From: Avena insularis
Taxonomy: Eukaryota > Streptophyta > Magnoliopsida > Poales > Poaceae
Assembly (NCBI GenBank): GCA_023614405.1
Contig: CM042694.1
Coordinates: forward strand, 134,917,711 to 134,981,710
Direction: 5' to 3'
DNA: 64,000 nt
Below, piece by piece: positions 33,501-45,073 of this stretch. A model generated the notes under the pieces. It had not been told where the DNA came from and searched no databases. It saw only the letters and a program-made list of their open reading frames with translations. The position numbers and the translations under genes are program-made. Each line of letters opens with the position of its first letter. Within the stretch, counting starts at the first letter, position 1.

Positions 33501-36101
33501 TGAGCAGGACTTGATCATTCATCCAAAGGTCAGTACTGATACCCTCAACAAGTTAATGTGACCAAATTTTCAGACAAATCGGCTTTTAATAAATTGTTAA
33601 TGCTGTTACTTTATAGTAAAATAAATAAGCGGAAAAACAATTATGTCATTCAGGTTGTAGATGACAAGTTGGCAACAGCAGAGCCGAATGGTGCAGAAGT
33701 TGAAACTAACTCGGATGAGGAAACAGCGGCTAGCTATACAGCAGTCACTGAAGCAGTCAAATTTGATGAAGCTATCGACAATAAGGTCAGTAGTCAGATT
33801 CCTTAGCCATTATTAATTCAGACTTAAGTGTAATCTATTTAAACTAATTTCACGCTTCCAATTTAGGCTAGTGGAGCTGATGGGGCATTATCTGATGAAA
33901 ATGTCAAGACCTTTGAGGAGAAAAGAAGGAATCTTGAAGCTTCATCAGTAGTTACAGCATCAGGAGAAAGTATGAACGAAGACAAGGAACATCATAATCT
34001 TGCTCTTCCTGCATACTCTGCAGTGGATGGAAACACAACTGAACAGGCATCTGGCTCAAAGGTGACAGAAAGAGGGCTGATATTTCCAGAGAAGCCACTC
34101 CCCACTGAATCAGAAGAGCAAGAAGAAAGTCAAACAACCAAAGAACAAGATGAAAACATACATAGGCAAGAAACTGGTGACACGGAGAAAGAAGATAAAG
34201 AAGATGAACAAAGTGATTTGCCTGTGTCCAATTTTCTGATGAACCTGATAATGGGAAAAGAGAGCACTGAAACAGATAGAGATTTGGAATTTGAGGCTGA
34301 AAAGAAGCAAGAAGAAATCACAAAAGAGGACGGTTGCTTGATCACCTCTCAACATGAAGAAAGCTTGGTGCCAGTTCCTACAGAAAGTAAGGTGGATGAC
34401 AAGCTCATCTTTGAACAAGGAAAACATAATCTAGAAGGCTCTGAAGAAGTACATGATTTCAAGCTGGAAAGTGATGAAGTTCTCAGTAAGAACACCCATA
34501 ATTTGGAAGCACCAGTACGCGAAAACAATGTCCAAGGTGAAATTTCTAGTGAACTGGTACCAGGTGGACATGACCTGATGACAGAAGTGGAAACTAGAGA
34601 CATCAAGCTAGGTGAAAACACAACCAATTCTGAAGAAGGAAGCTTGAGAAACGACCTTGATGACTCAAGAAACCCAAAGGTTTCTCAAGAGGATGCATTA
34701 GAGGAAGGAAGAACAGACCTTCAGCATGAGTCTTTACCTGAAGACATAAGTTCTGATGCAGTGGCAGAGCAAACACTCTTGTCGATAGAACCGGATACCA
34801 GTTATGAAAAGAAATTGCCAAAGGACAGTGATGATCTTCAAAGTCCTCTGAGCACAAAAAGAGAAGAGTTCACTAAATCTTCCATCACTGAGGCTGAAAA
34901 TGCTATCGAGGCGGAACTGGAAAATGAAGTAGAGAAGGAAGAAGAGAAACAGCATACAACCAGCACAGGTGGAGCTACTGAAGGACAGATAGAAAACTCG
35001 CATTGTAACTCGCAGAAAGGAGCAGAGGCAATATCTGATGGGCAGACAGCTGAAATTACTGAACCAGTTATGGGCACTGAGATAAATTTGGTTCATGAAA
35101 AGGAGATTTTTACAGGCTCAGAATGTGAGGAAGAAACACAAAGCTCTAAGTTATCTAACAGTGAATTACACAGCTCTGAGAAAGCTTTGGATATTCAGTC
35201 AGATGGTTCCAGCTTGCATACAAACCAAGATAAGCAAGATGAATTTGCTGGAGACCAAATTGTGATGGAGAAGAACAACCTGCTAGACAAACCAGGAGAG
35301 TCTAATTTGCATGAGGAGCAGGAAACCAAAATTGGACAAGAGTCTCCTAAAGAATCTGATGGAGGTGATCAGAATTGTTTGGCCATAACAGAGCCTGTTA
35401 TCAAAGAAGAGAATGTAAATAGAACAGTCGAAACCCAAGTGAAAACAGTGAATACAAAATCCAGTGAAGAGCAAGAAATATTTATGCCACAGGTTCAGGA
35501 ACGTGGTCTTGATGTGGTTTCAGCAAAAGAAGCTCCTGAGGCTGAAGAAAATATTGTGGAAATGGCAAAACCAAAATTCAGCACAGATGAAGAACAAAGT
35601 TCAAAGGAAGATAAATCAGTTATGGCAGGAGAGAAGACTTGTGTTCAGAAGACAAAAGATGAAGAGGAAGCTAAGAGTTTCACTGATGAAGTGGCAATGA
35701 AAATTGAAGAACAAGAAGCAGTACAGAAGGCGTCACATAATCATACACGTGACCTCAATGTGGTTTTACCAACAGAAGCTCCTGGTAGTGAAGAAAGTTT
35801 TGTGGATATAAAAACACCAGAGTTCAGCACAGATGAAGAACAGAGTCCAAAGGAAGATGAATCAAACATGGCAGAAGACAATAGTTATGATGAGAAGACA
35901 AAAGGTGACGAGGAAGCTAAGAATTTCACTGATGAAGCACCAACGAAAATTGAAGAACGAGGGACAGGACAGAAGGCATCACCTAAGAAACACAATATCT
36001 TATCTGGTGTCGGATCAAAGGTAAAGCACCAACTAGCGAAAGTGAAGAAAGCTATCATCGGCAAGCCTGGTCAGGCAAAATCTGAATTAGCAAAATCTTG
36101 A
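21543..36101 (+). CDS. Giant acidic repeat protein, possibly RBB1-like
   Basis: I reconstruct eight coding exons: 21543-21587, 22943-30721, 31247-31720, 31801-32091, 32565-32651, 33115-33528, 33654-33785 and 33867-36101. The product is 3,818 residues. All seven introns are GT..AG and phase 0, so the frame is continuous. It starts MATEEEAREAAADGE. Nearly the whole chain is Glu, Thr, Ser, Ala and Val rich, with no membrane segment, signal peptide or enzymatic motif, and it is probably disordered. Exon 2 (2,593 codons) holds about fifteen degenerate repeats around EPELEE.KNTEPVEVEENI. The last exon carries an 82-codon duplication and ends in a basic segment with GVGSKVKHQLAKVKKAIIGK. Size, acidity and tail recall Arabidopsis RBB1 (At5g40450), reported to affect vacuolar bulbs and strands. 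I recall that homology and have not tested it; other giant acidic proteins labelled 'titin-like' are the alternative. The absence of stops across 7.8 kb argues for selection on the protein. Confidence 0.82.
25905..28610 (+). repeat. Higher-order tandem repeat in exon 2, periods 876 and 912 bp
   Basis: Matching landmarks recur at fixed spacing: gagaatttagaatcagcaac starts at 26033, 26909 and (one change) 27821, and gtgcaaactgaagaaccaga at 25931, 26807 (one change) and 27719. Units 2 and 3 differ at only about seven of the first 240 bases. Periods of 876 and 912 are both multiples of three (292 and 304 codons); the 36-base difference is an in-frame segment around DIPQ.QDSEQEQ that is missing from unit 1. 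Confidence 0.9.
26190..30130 (+). repeat. About fifteen degenerate protein repeats of roughly 70-80 residues
   Basis: The element (N/S)(T/A)EP(V/A)EV...N(I/V), followed by .A.(D)LPAEE(V/I)K.TEA and by ALA.(E/D)EAAP(E/D)EHV, can be counted about fifteen times, with variants PVSVHDNV, PAELEENI, PLEVDKNI, HVEVEQNI and PVKVEDSI. Copies outside the 25.9-28.6 kb array are more diverged, so the basic repeat is older than the higher-order array. Confidence 0.75.
35502..35993 (+). repeat. 82-codon tandem duplication near the C-terminus
   Basis: Two units of 246 bases, starting at 35502 and 35748. Both encode the order (L)(D/N)VV, EAP..EE, (P/E)FSTDEEQS.KED, DEEAK.FTDE and KIEE. The second unit runs directly into the basic C-terminal tail. 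Confidence 0.8.
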
Positions 36102-37979
36102 AACCACGTTCACCTTAGAGCATGTACATTTTTGTTGATATTTGTACTTTTGTGTGCTATTTACTTGTGGTGTAGTATGCCGTGATGGCACTAATGAACT
36201 TCAATGTTTCTCTATGGCTATTGCATTGAAATGTTGTGATATTGAAGAACGACTGTAAATATAGATAGTGTGTAAATCAAAGTTTGGCTATTGATTGAGT
36301 TTGAGGTATAACTGAGTACAATATGAGAAAGTAAGATTGATCTTTTTCTTCTTCACTCATTGTATATACTTTTGCTTGGTCATCGTGCAAAATACTTTGT
36401 CTTTCCTCCTAAAACCATGTGCGGCTACTCTGTGCTTTTGCTCTGGTTCTGATCAGTGTGGCATTAAAGTGATTGAAAGAAAGTACTAGAAGGAACATGC
36501 AGTGCCAATCAGAGTATCAGACCGTACTAAAACATGGTAGAAACTTAAATCGTGTGAACATAAATGGATCTTACATGCTACAGTAACTCTAGGTACAATA
36601 AAGAAAACACGACTCAAGACTCATCAAACAAGAAGGATCTTCTTATGCTGCTTAATCACACCATCCAATGGGATGAGAAAAACTAAGGATGGGGAGATCG
36701 AGAACAGTTATGGGCAAACCTGGTGCAACGCGATGGGTGAAGATCTCCACATTATGAGCATTCCAATTGCAGTTGAGCCTATCCTGTCCTTCGTGATGCT
36801 CCACCATGCCCATGTCTTTCGTAAGAAGCAACTCAACTGAGCCACCACCACAATGCGGACCAAACCATCCACAGTGTCATGCACGTAGCCACGTAGGCTG
36901 CAGGATCCCCTTCGGGCTGGCCACTGCTACCCTGCTCATGCGATGCTCTGTACCCGCACGACGGAACGAGGTGGCCATGCTCAGTGGATTCCCGTGAGAG
37001 GACAGTGGCATGCAGCGGAGGCGGACGACCGTCGAACAGGTGGTTGGCACCACGGAGATAACAAATGGCATCTGGAACGTGCTGACCACCGCCACCAGCT
37101 GCTCTTCACCAAGGGTGCGGCGCCATGGCCAAAGCTCTCCACGTGATCCCAGTGGAAATTCAGGCAGTCCCCTCGGCCGAAAATCACCATGGCGAGAAGC
37201 TGACTTGGGTCAGCTCCAGGTCGCAGACAGAAGAACGACCCAGTCGCGCACTGTGCCCGGGCCCGGCCATCCGTCTCTTCCACGCCCGCGCAGTGCTCGT
37301 GCCCCCGTCGCGGCGACCACTGGCGCTCGGTGGGTTCCTGAGCGGGCGCAGAGGAGCCCGACCCATCATCCCTGGGCGCGCCGCGGAGGTGGACGAGCGT
37401 CGAACAGGTTGCAAGCACACACACACCGTGGAGGCCGCGCGCGGACAGACCAACTGCGCCGGCTGCCGTTCAGCCTTCGCAGCCTCCTCCTCCCTCACTT
37501 GACCTCGGCGGCGGCGGCGGAATTGGCGAGGTGCGCGAAGGAGAGATCAACGGTCAAATTTCGTCAACCTGTGTGCGCAGCCGCGGGTTTCTTAGGCAGA
37601 GACGCAGAGTACGGAACTCGGACGAGTCCTTTTGGGGGAAATTTATGATTTTTTTAGACGTTCAACGGTCGAATTGTAGTGATGTTTGTGTTTAGGTTCG
37701 TATCTAGTAGATAAATATGAATGTAGATAAATTTAAATCATTTAATTTCGGATGCACGGAGTATTATTTTATAGAATTGGTGGCGCTAAATTGAGGACAT
37801 GTTGAAGTGCATCATAATAGATCTTTGAACGCGGATTTGCTACCGTCGCCAATCTGTTGAACCAGAAGAACAACAGAGACATGAAAGAACACACATGAAC
37901 ACATGACACATAGGTTTTGTGTTGCGTTCAATCGTTACAGCTGACTCGTGAAATTCAGTGTGCCGATGTATTTTTTGCG
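36102..37979. other. 3' UTR of the giant gene, then unassigned GC-rich sequence
   Basis: The first roughly 250 bases are AT-rich and probably the 3' UTR; no canonical aataaa was found. From about 36750 to 37650 the sequence is GC-rich with overlapping open frames on both strands, none recognisable. The string gcggaggyggacgascgtcg plus aacaggt occurs twice (37014 and 37383), hinting at a small internal duplication. Confidence 0.35.
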
Positions 37980-39600
37980 GTGAGTTTCAGGCCCGTTCCT
38001 CGGTCGTCTGCTCCAGGCGAAAGGGGAGCGAAACCCTAGCCTCCTCCCTGTCGTCGTCCTCCTCCTCCTCTGCTCGCCCCCTCGTCGCCTCCCGAGGCCG
38101 CCGCCGGTGAAGGGGGCGGCGAGGATCTATGCCTCTCGGGCTCCCGCGCGGCAGTTTGGAGGGAGGCCGCCATGACGGGTCCCCGGAGGTCGTCATTGGC
38201 TCCGCTTCCCACGCAGTGGCGCCCGCCTCCTCCCTCCGCGCCTTCTCGTCACGCTGCGACACGCTGGGCGCTTCTTCACAGGTCTTGGCGGTGCCTGACC
38301 GATGGCCTGCTTGCGGCCTCGGTTCTCCCCGCGCTTGGCCCGGGCCCTCTCCGGCATGGTCGCCCCCTGGGTCGGCTTCCTGTCTGCTTGGCTTCCGGCG
38401 GTCTAGCCGTTGATCCCGACCTTGGCGTGAGGCTCAGGGTGGACATGGAGGCGGGGGCTCGGGCTGTCTCCGCCTAGGTGCGGTTCCTGCTCCTAGGGTT
38501 CTGGTCCAGGCGAAAGCTATTCAACACCGACACCTGCGGGCGTCGTTGCCCCCTTGGGGGCATCGATTTTGGACCCCCTCCCCTCCTGGTGATGTGATGC
38601 GTGTTCCCTTCCCCATGGCGCACGTGTCGCCGTCTCTGTTCTGTGCGGTGCCTGCATCACCGTCTTCCCAGAGTTGGCCCTGTTGCTCTCTGGTGTTCAC
38701 CTACCCGGTGCTCCTTGCTTCGTCCTCCTCCATTTTGGTTTGGTCCTTCCTTCCAATGCCGGGTTAACGAGTTCTTGCTTCTTCTCCATGGTTGTCTTCG
38801 TTCCTTGTGGTGTCCACCCTCCTTCCAGGCTTCCTTCTCTCAAGGGCGAGAAGAGGCGTCCTCTGGGGCAACATCCATTGGGTTGAATCCCCTCGCTCTC
38901 TAGCTTCAGTCATCCCTTCTTCGAGGCTTCCTTCCCTTGATGAGCGAGTGGTCATCGTCGATAAGAGCGGCAACCACATAGTCAGGCTCGATTGGCTTGA
39001 TGCGGTCGAGCATCATCAACTAATGAGGAGTTTTTTGTGCCTGGTGGTGTTGACCGAGTGGCTCTCTCTCCAATCCGAAGTCAGGTTAACAAGTTCTTGG
39101 CCCCTCTCTTTGGTTTTCTTTCTCTCGCAGCGGGTCTCCCTCTTCCGGGGCTTCCTTCCCTTAGAGGGCGAGCGGAGGGTGCTTGCTTGGGCAACATCCG
39201 ACGTCTCGGATCTCCTTGTTCTCCTGCGGCGATCCTCCCTCCTTTAGGGCTTCCTTCCCCTCAAGAGCGAGTGGAGTTCTTCTACATGAGCGGCAACCAT
39301 ATAGCCACACTCGGTTGGCTTGATGAAGACTGGAGTCGGCGATCTATCTTGTTGTCAACACAAGTTCGACAAGCTTGCTACTTTGCTGGCATGCCTATAG
39401 AGCTTTTCATGGTCACTTTGTAACTCATGTTTTAGTTGTTTGTGTTGATTTCTGTTCTATCCCTTTGTGAACCCCGTGTATCTCTATTAACTGTTTGTAA
39501 GAACATGGACCTTCGAGGGTACTTTCGAGTGGAATGCAACAAGCGGGGGGAATTTCCCCCCGTCAACCTCGAAAAAATTATTTCTTGTTTCCTTTCTTAT
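37980..39600 (+). mobile_element. Possible non-autonomous LINE-like element
   Basis: Starts with a very GC-rich segment resembling the 5' UTR of grass LINEs and ends with a plausible LINE 3' tail: tttgtaagaacatgg, then a perfect hairpin cggggggaatttccccccg (39544-39562), then cctcgaaaaaatt. No reverse transcriptase is present. The similarity is by recollection of such tails, so the class is uncertain. Confidence 0.3.
38695..39340 (+). repeat. Tandem duplication with a 321 bp period
   Basis: Landmarks pair at constant spacing: ggttaacgagttcttg (38763) with ggttaacaagttcttg (39084); ggcttccttctctcaagggcgag (38829, split) with ggcttccttcccttagagggcgag (39150, split); and gagcggcaaccacatag (38965) with gagcggcaaccatatag (39288). 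The units are clearly diverged, so this is not recent. Confidence 0.7.
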
Positions 39601-39884
39601 ATCGCGGTTGTTATAACTAAAATTGAAAGAGGTGGTTCTGACGGGTTTTTTACCGGATGCATCATCCCACGTCCTCTCGATCTTCTGCCACTAAGTGTCA
39701 TCACGGTCACTATGTTCATGCCATCCCACGAATTCGTCGTGATGCCGCATCCTATGCAATGGAAGGAAATATACTAGATCAGGTCTTGTATAGGCACACT
39801 TTGGGTTAATTTTCTAACTGAAACTATCTGAAACCAAACTGCAACTGAGTGACGGTCTTAACTAATGATTGAACATAACATTCA

Positions 39885-40215
39885 CCTCCTTAAGCATGTT
39901 GCCTTGATCTCCTTGTCGTCGAGCCTCTATCGCATCTCAATGAATTTGACACACTGAATATCTGCTAGTTGCCCATCTGTACTTACATGCTTAACATCCA
40001 GTTTTACTTCTTCAATACACTAACGAATGAAGTGAAATTGAGTATCAATGTGCTTAATCCGATCAGGAAACACTAAATTCTTGATGACAACAATTGTGAC
40101 TTGTTGTCCACTTGGAGCCTGAATTTCAGTGGATATTTTCTCTATCATATCAGCAAGCAAGGGGTTGAGCCATACTCCTTGGGAAGAAGCTCCTAATGCA
40201 GCATTATAGTCACCC
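39885..40215 (-). pseudogene. Copia RNase H fragment
   Basis: The minus strand encodes, in order, GEYNAALGASSQGVWLNPL, a degraded segment equivalent to the VVDNKSA region, HIDTQFHFIR, a stop, then EEVKLDVKHVSTDGQLADI and KFIEMR. This is the C-terminal RNase H region of a Ty1/Copia polyprotein. It contains stops and frame changes and has no LTR. It ends just before the LTR start at 40297, which probably inserted into or beside it. Confidence 0.75.
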
Positions 40216-40296
40216 TTGCAAGAGGAAAGGGAAACAATTCATCTACTACGGGGCCCATGTGAGACACCAGATATGAGGAAGAAGACTATGCCTAAG

Positions 40297-42629
40297 TGAA
40301 AGAGCATGCAGGCCCCCATGTGTGGTTTTGGTAATTAATGACAATCTCTATGGACTAATGTTTGTATTGAGTTGAACTTGTAGGAATTGTCCATTAGCAT
40401 CGTTTGGACCATGCGTTGGCTTCAAGGTAGAAGAAATTAAGAAGAAGAAACAATGGCCAGAGGCTTTGAGCTTATTGGAATCATGTTGAATAAAATAAGA
40501 TGATTCAAGGTTGATCAATATGAAGAATGGGTCAATACTCAAGAAGAAATGAAGTTGTGCAAGTTCAAGATGCGCCATCTCCAGAATATCACATGCTTGA
40601 ATCATGGATCAATGAAGACAAGCTCAAATAAGAGGTTTTCCCATGATGTATGGGGAGCAAGTCGCAAGTGTTCATCAAGCGAGCGTGAGCAAGAGAAATC
40701 AAGAAAGGTGTTCCATCTTGAGGAGGACAAGATCGTCTACATCAAGCTCAAGTGGAATACTCAAGGAAAAGGTATGATCTTGATAGGTTTTACCATTTGC
40801 CGGTCTTATATTGTTAGTTGAGAGATCGAGTTTAGGATAGATTATCATATTATCAAGAGGGGCTCTCGAGTGAGTAACTCGATCGTATCTTTTTGAGAGA
40901 GCTCAAACCTTTGCATACTTAGCATCAACTTTCTTGGTTCTTATTTGGATCTTTTCCAAGTGAGGTTCTAGAGTTTGTGATAATATTAATAACAAGCTCT
41001 AGCTAGTTCATCAAAAACGGAGTTCCCTTGTATATCTTATTGCTTTTCTGATCTTGCGGGTTTTTCAGCTCCACACCTTGGGAGATATCTCACATACATA
41101 TACTAGATATTTCCTCTCTTGGTGGTATCCAATATTTCCATTTTTGTTGGATGCTACTTGTTTATATCTTTCCAACAAAATTGTTATCGGAGTTTTCAAG
41201 GTCAAGTTATTGAGTTTTGCCCTTTGGAGGATTTCCTATTCGTCTCTTTTAGAGAGGTCAAACCTTTCATCTTGTGGTTTTCTCTCCGTGGTTAGACAAT
41301 GATGTTTTTCTACATGATCTTGTAGATCTTGTTGTGCTCTTCTAACCGAGCTCAATATCATCGAAATCAGAGTTCGGATGCAAAAGTTATTACCATTTTC
41401 ATATCAAGTGTCCTGGAGTTTTGAAAATCCGGTAGTACTGGGGAAAATTCCGGTAGTACCAGGATCATCTGGCAAGAATGTGTTTCGCAGCCCGGGAACC
41501 CTAGGGACTCCGGTAGTATCGGGAAAAAGTCTGGTAGTACTAGGATTTCCTGGCAAAACTATGTTTGGGTGACCCGGGAACCCTAGGGATTGTCCGGTAG
41601 TACTGGGAAAGTCCGGTAGTACTGGGAATCACGTATTTGGGCTACAACAGTTGGATTAGGGGGGATATTTAAGGGTCCTTCTTCCCCAATGGTTCCCCAA
41701 CTCTTCTTACAAGTTTTACCCTCCATTGTTGACCTTAACAAGCTTGCTATCTCTCAATCCCTCCAATGATTCTTGCATCTTCTTGAGGGAAAAGAGAGAG
41801 GAGATCTAGATCTACATTTCCACCAATCAATCTATCCTCTAAGTGAGGGTAACCCATCGGATCTAGATCTTGGAGTCTTTTATGGATTTCCTATTGTGTT
41901 CTTCATCTCTTATTCCCCCAATAGCTTTTGTAGCTTTGGTGAAATTTGGGACTGAAGGACTTGCAATTGCATTAGGTGCATCGGTTTGAGTTCTCGTTAG
42001 AGGATTTGGTTGGTGAAATCAAGAAGCTTGTTACTCTTGGGTTCTTAGAACCCTAGACGGTGTAGTGGCCTTTGTGGTGAGTTCTTGGGGACTCCAATGA
42101 AGTTATGGAGCTCTCCCCAAGCTAGTGGCCTTGGTGGTGATTATTGGGAGCCTCCAATTAACTTGTGGAGATTGCCCCAATCTTGTACGGGTTTGGTGAC
42201 CACCCTCGAGTGTCCCATAGTGTATCGGGTGCTTGTCGTGCAGCGGGTGCTCAGGAGAATAGGGTGAGTCCTCTTGTAGCGTTGGTGGTCTTAGTACCGC
42301 CCACACCTCCAACAAGACGTACTCCCTTGTGGGAGGAACTTGGTAAAACATCATCGTATCCACATGCCTCGGTTATCTCTATATCTGAGCTCTTTCTTAT
42401 GCACTTTACATTGTGATAGCCATCGTGCTTGAAGTAATCTATCTTGCTATAATTTTGTTGCTTGTCTTGCTTCGCATAAGTTGTTGGTGCGCATATGTGA
42501 ACCATAGTATATATAGGTTTTCTGCTTGACAAAGTAAACGCTAGTTTTATTCTGCATTTGTTAAGCCATCTTGTAAAATTTTGTAACCGCATATTCACCC
42601 CCCCTCTAGGCAGCACATGTGTTCTTTCA
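40297..42629 (+). mobile_element. Long 5' LTR of a Copia-like element
   Basis: Begins tgaaagagcatgcagg after ctaag and ends gttcttTCA next to a methionine-tRNA-type primer binding site, giving a 2.3 kb LTR. Features include a repeated ccggtagtactggg motif (41429-41630) and the conserved phrase gtggttttggtaattaatga near the start. The matching 3' LTR is not in the window; the element is cut by the Gypsy insertion at 45544 and presumably resumes beyond 64000. Confidence 0.7.
41429..41630 (+). repeat. ccggtagtactggg motif cluster in the LTR
   Basis: Six close copies of (c)cggtagta(c/t)..ggg(a) in two sets, each set followed by cccgggaaccctaggga. The arrangement is a decayed duplication of about 140 bases. 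Confidence 0.65.
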
Positions 42630-42631
42630 AT

Positions 42632-42643
42632 TGGTATCATAGC
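42632..42643 (+). promoter_or_regulatory. Primer binding site (initiator Met tRNA type)
   Basis: tggtatcatagc, one base off tggtatcagagc, three bases after the LTR terminus. This is the usual priming site of plant Copia elements. Confidence 0.7.
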
Positions 42644-42684
42644 AAGGTCTCTTGCTTGTAAGCTTCACCACCCTGAGAGTAAAG

Positions 42685-45073
42685 ATGTCGACTAGGGGAT
42701 TAGTGCACGATTCCTTTTATATATTTGATGGCCCAAATTATGATGATTGGAAATTTCTCATGCTTGATTATTTCCGGGCATACACCCATCTATTGAGGGG
42801 TTTCTATATATAGGTTTCTCTCCTCCTATGGATCCCCAAAATCAATCTTTAGAGGAGAAGATAAACTCTTATATAGATGCTCAAGCTACTAAAGTGCTTT
42901 TACTTGTTGTGAGGAATGTAGTTATTTCTTCAATCATGCCTTATCGGAGTTCTCATGAGATATGGACAAAGCTTCAATATAAATATGGTGTGTCCAACAT
43001 TATTGAGGATGATGGTTTTCCCTCCACCTCCTGCCATTGTGAGTCCTCATCTTCTACCACTTCACCAACATGTGATTTTCACAAGGTAATGACATGGTGA
43101 GTGGTGATAGAAATTGAAATTTGGATAGTGAGCTTACTATTGGTAATCCATCATCTCTATCTAGTTGCAATGTTCTATCTTTGGACCTTAACACTTCTAG
43201 CACTTAAATCTCCTTACATAAATGTGTTGATAGTCCTTGCATATCATGTAGAAATGGCTTGAATAAATCTCATGATGATATGTGTGTTTTGTCTTTATGC
43301 CATGATAAAAATGCTTCTATTTCCTCTAGTACTTTTGTTGCTAACCATGTAGAGGAAACCAAAGGATTTATGGATCAATACAAGGTTTTGTATGGAGCTT
43401 CAAGTAATTTCTCATCATCACCTCCTTCTGGTTATCACATATGCCTTATGGCTAGGGGAACAAAGGTAACCTCTTTGGATCCCATTGTATCTCATGGTGA
43501 TGATGATGATGTTGATAATGATGATGATAATCTTGTTAATTATGATATAGCCTCTATTCAAGAGAAGGGAGAGATTATATTTCCTACTCTTCATAAAAAT
43601 AAAATTGCTTGCTCCAACTTTATTGAAATTATGACTTATGCTATTGAGGGCAAGAAACTTATTGAGGAGAGATAAAATATCATTTTTCAAAAGAATGAAC
43701 ATGAGCGTGAGTATGCACTCGAGATTTCTTATCTAAAGATCTCTCTTGAATAAGAACAAACCACCAAGGAATCTCTTGAGGAGACTTTTACTTTAGAATT
43801 ATCTAGAGTAAAGGAAAACCATGATAGAGAACTTGGGGTGGCAAATGTTTTCAAAACTAAAAATGATGAATTTGTAGTTTCCCATACTAAACTTGTTGAT
43901 GATTTTAAGCACCTCAAAATTGGCTCTCGTGTTGTTAAGAGTGAGATTATCAAACTCACTGAGTCGCATGAGCAACTTAAAGCTTCATATTCAAAAGAGC
44001 TTGCCAAGTTGCCCTCACCTCTTGCAGTTAATGATGATTCTTGTGCTACTAACTCTATTTCTTGTGAAACATCTATTTTGAAGGAGAATGTTGAGCTAAA
44101 GGCCCAACTTGATTTTCTAACTAGTAACTTTGGGAAATTGGAAGAAAGTCATGTTAAGCTCTCAATCTCGCATGAGGATCTTGTAGTCTCCCATGGTAGG
44201 CTAAAGTTGGCTCATGAGGCTATTATGTTAAAGGTAACATATTGTGAGCCTCATGTGGACTTTGGCACTAGATCTACTCAAGATGTCATATTTCCATGTG
44301 CTAGTCCTTGTAATTCATCCACTCATGTAGTTGCTACATCTTGTGATGAATTATATTTTTTGCCTTGTTGCTCTAACAATAAAGCATCCACTTCCTCTAG
44401 TATTGTTGTTGACACTAACCATGTAGAGGAAATCAAAGAGCTCAAGTCTTAAGTCACTTCTTTGAAGAATGACTTGAAAAAGGGTCATAAAGGGAAGGCC
44501 ACACTCAAACACATCTTGAGTGTGCAAAAATCCCCTAATGACAACATTGGTCTTGGATTTAACTCCAATATCAAGAAAAAATCCACTATCGAGTTGAAGC
44601 ATAAGAGCAACAAGAAGAATGGCCAAAAACAAGTCGATAACCAGACCAACATTATTTGCGTCAAGTGCAAGGAAGAAGGGCATCATGTTAGATCTTTCCC
44701 ATTGAAAAATAAGCCCCTTAGCGAGAAGCAACACGGGAAGCGGCCTCAAGATCTACCTCTAGTTAGAGATGGGCCTCCTCCCAAGAAGACTCAAGATCTT
44801 CCTCAATTTGTTGCTTCACCTGAAAATAAAGATAGAAAGAGAATAACTTGCTACATTTGCTACGAGAAGGGACACATTTCTTTCTCATGCACCACTGGTA
44901 ACTCCTCATCCAACCATGTCATGATTAAACATGCTTATTCTCTTTGTAAGGATGAGGTTATCAATGTGTTTGCCAAATATGTTGGTGCCCAAAGTGGTGT
45001 CAAGAAGAGAACCTTTTGGGTGGCCAAGCCTATTGTGACTAACTTCTTAGGATCCAACTTGGTTGGGCAATAA
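42685..45073 (+). pseudogene. Gag-like ORF of the Copia-like element, broken
   Basis: Starts MSTRGLVHDSFYIFDGPNYD with YDDWKFLMLDYFRAY, the N-terminal pattern of plant Copia-type gag (UBN2/DUF4219-like). IWTKLQYKYGVSN follows near 42960. The reading then moves through three frames and several stops (for example near 43673 and 43751). The last part encodes two zinc knuckles: one decayed (CVKCKEEGHHVRSF, with Phe in place of the last Cys, near 44660) and one intact (CYICYEKGHISFSC, near 44850). A long coiled-coil-like Glu/Lys-rich stretch lies between 43838 and 44452. No protease, integrase or reverse transcriptase follows before 45544, so the element may be non-autonomous or interrupted. Confidence 0.75.

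Noticed and set aside
36981..37648. Overlapping 100-212 codon frames on both strands in GC-rich sequence
   Set aside because: No conserved domain, splice pattern or supporting signals. Open frames of this length are expected in GC-rich DNA.
42632..42643. tRNA gene at the primer binding sites
   Set aside because: Only the 3' end complement of the initiator tRNA is present, without the rest of a tRNA cloverleaf.
43501..43540. GAT-repeat run as a microsatellite of interest
   Set aside because: It encodes an Asp-rich stretch within the broken gag and is short and imperfect.
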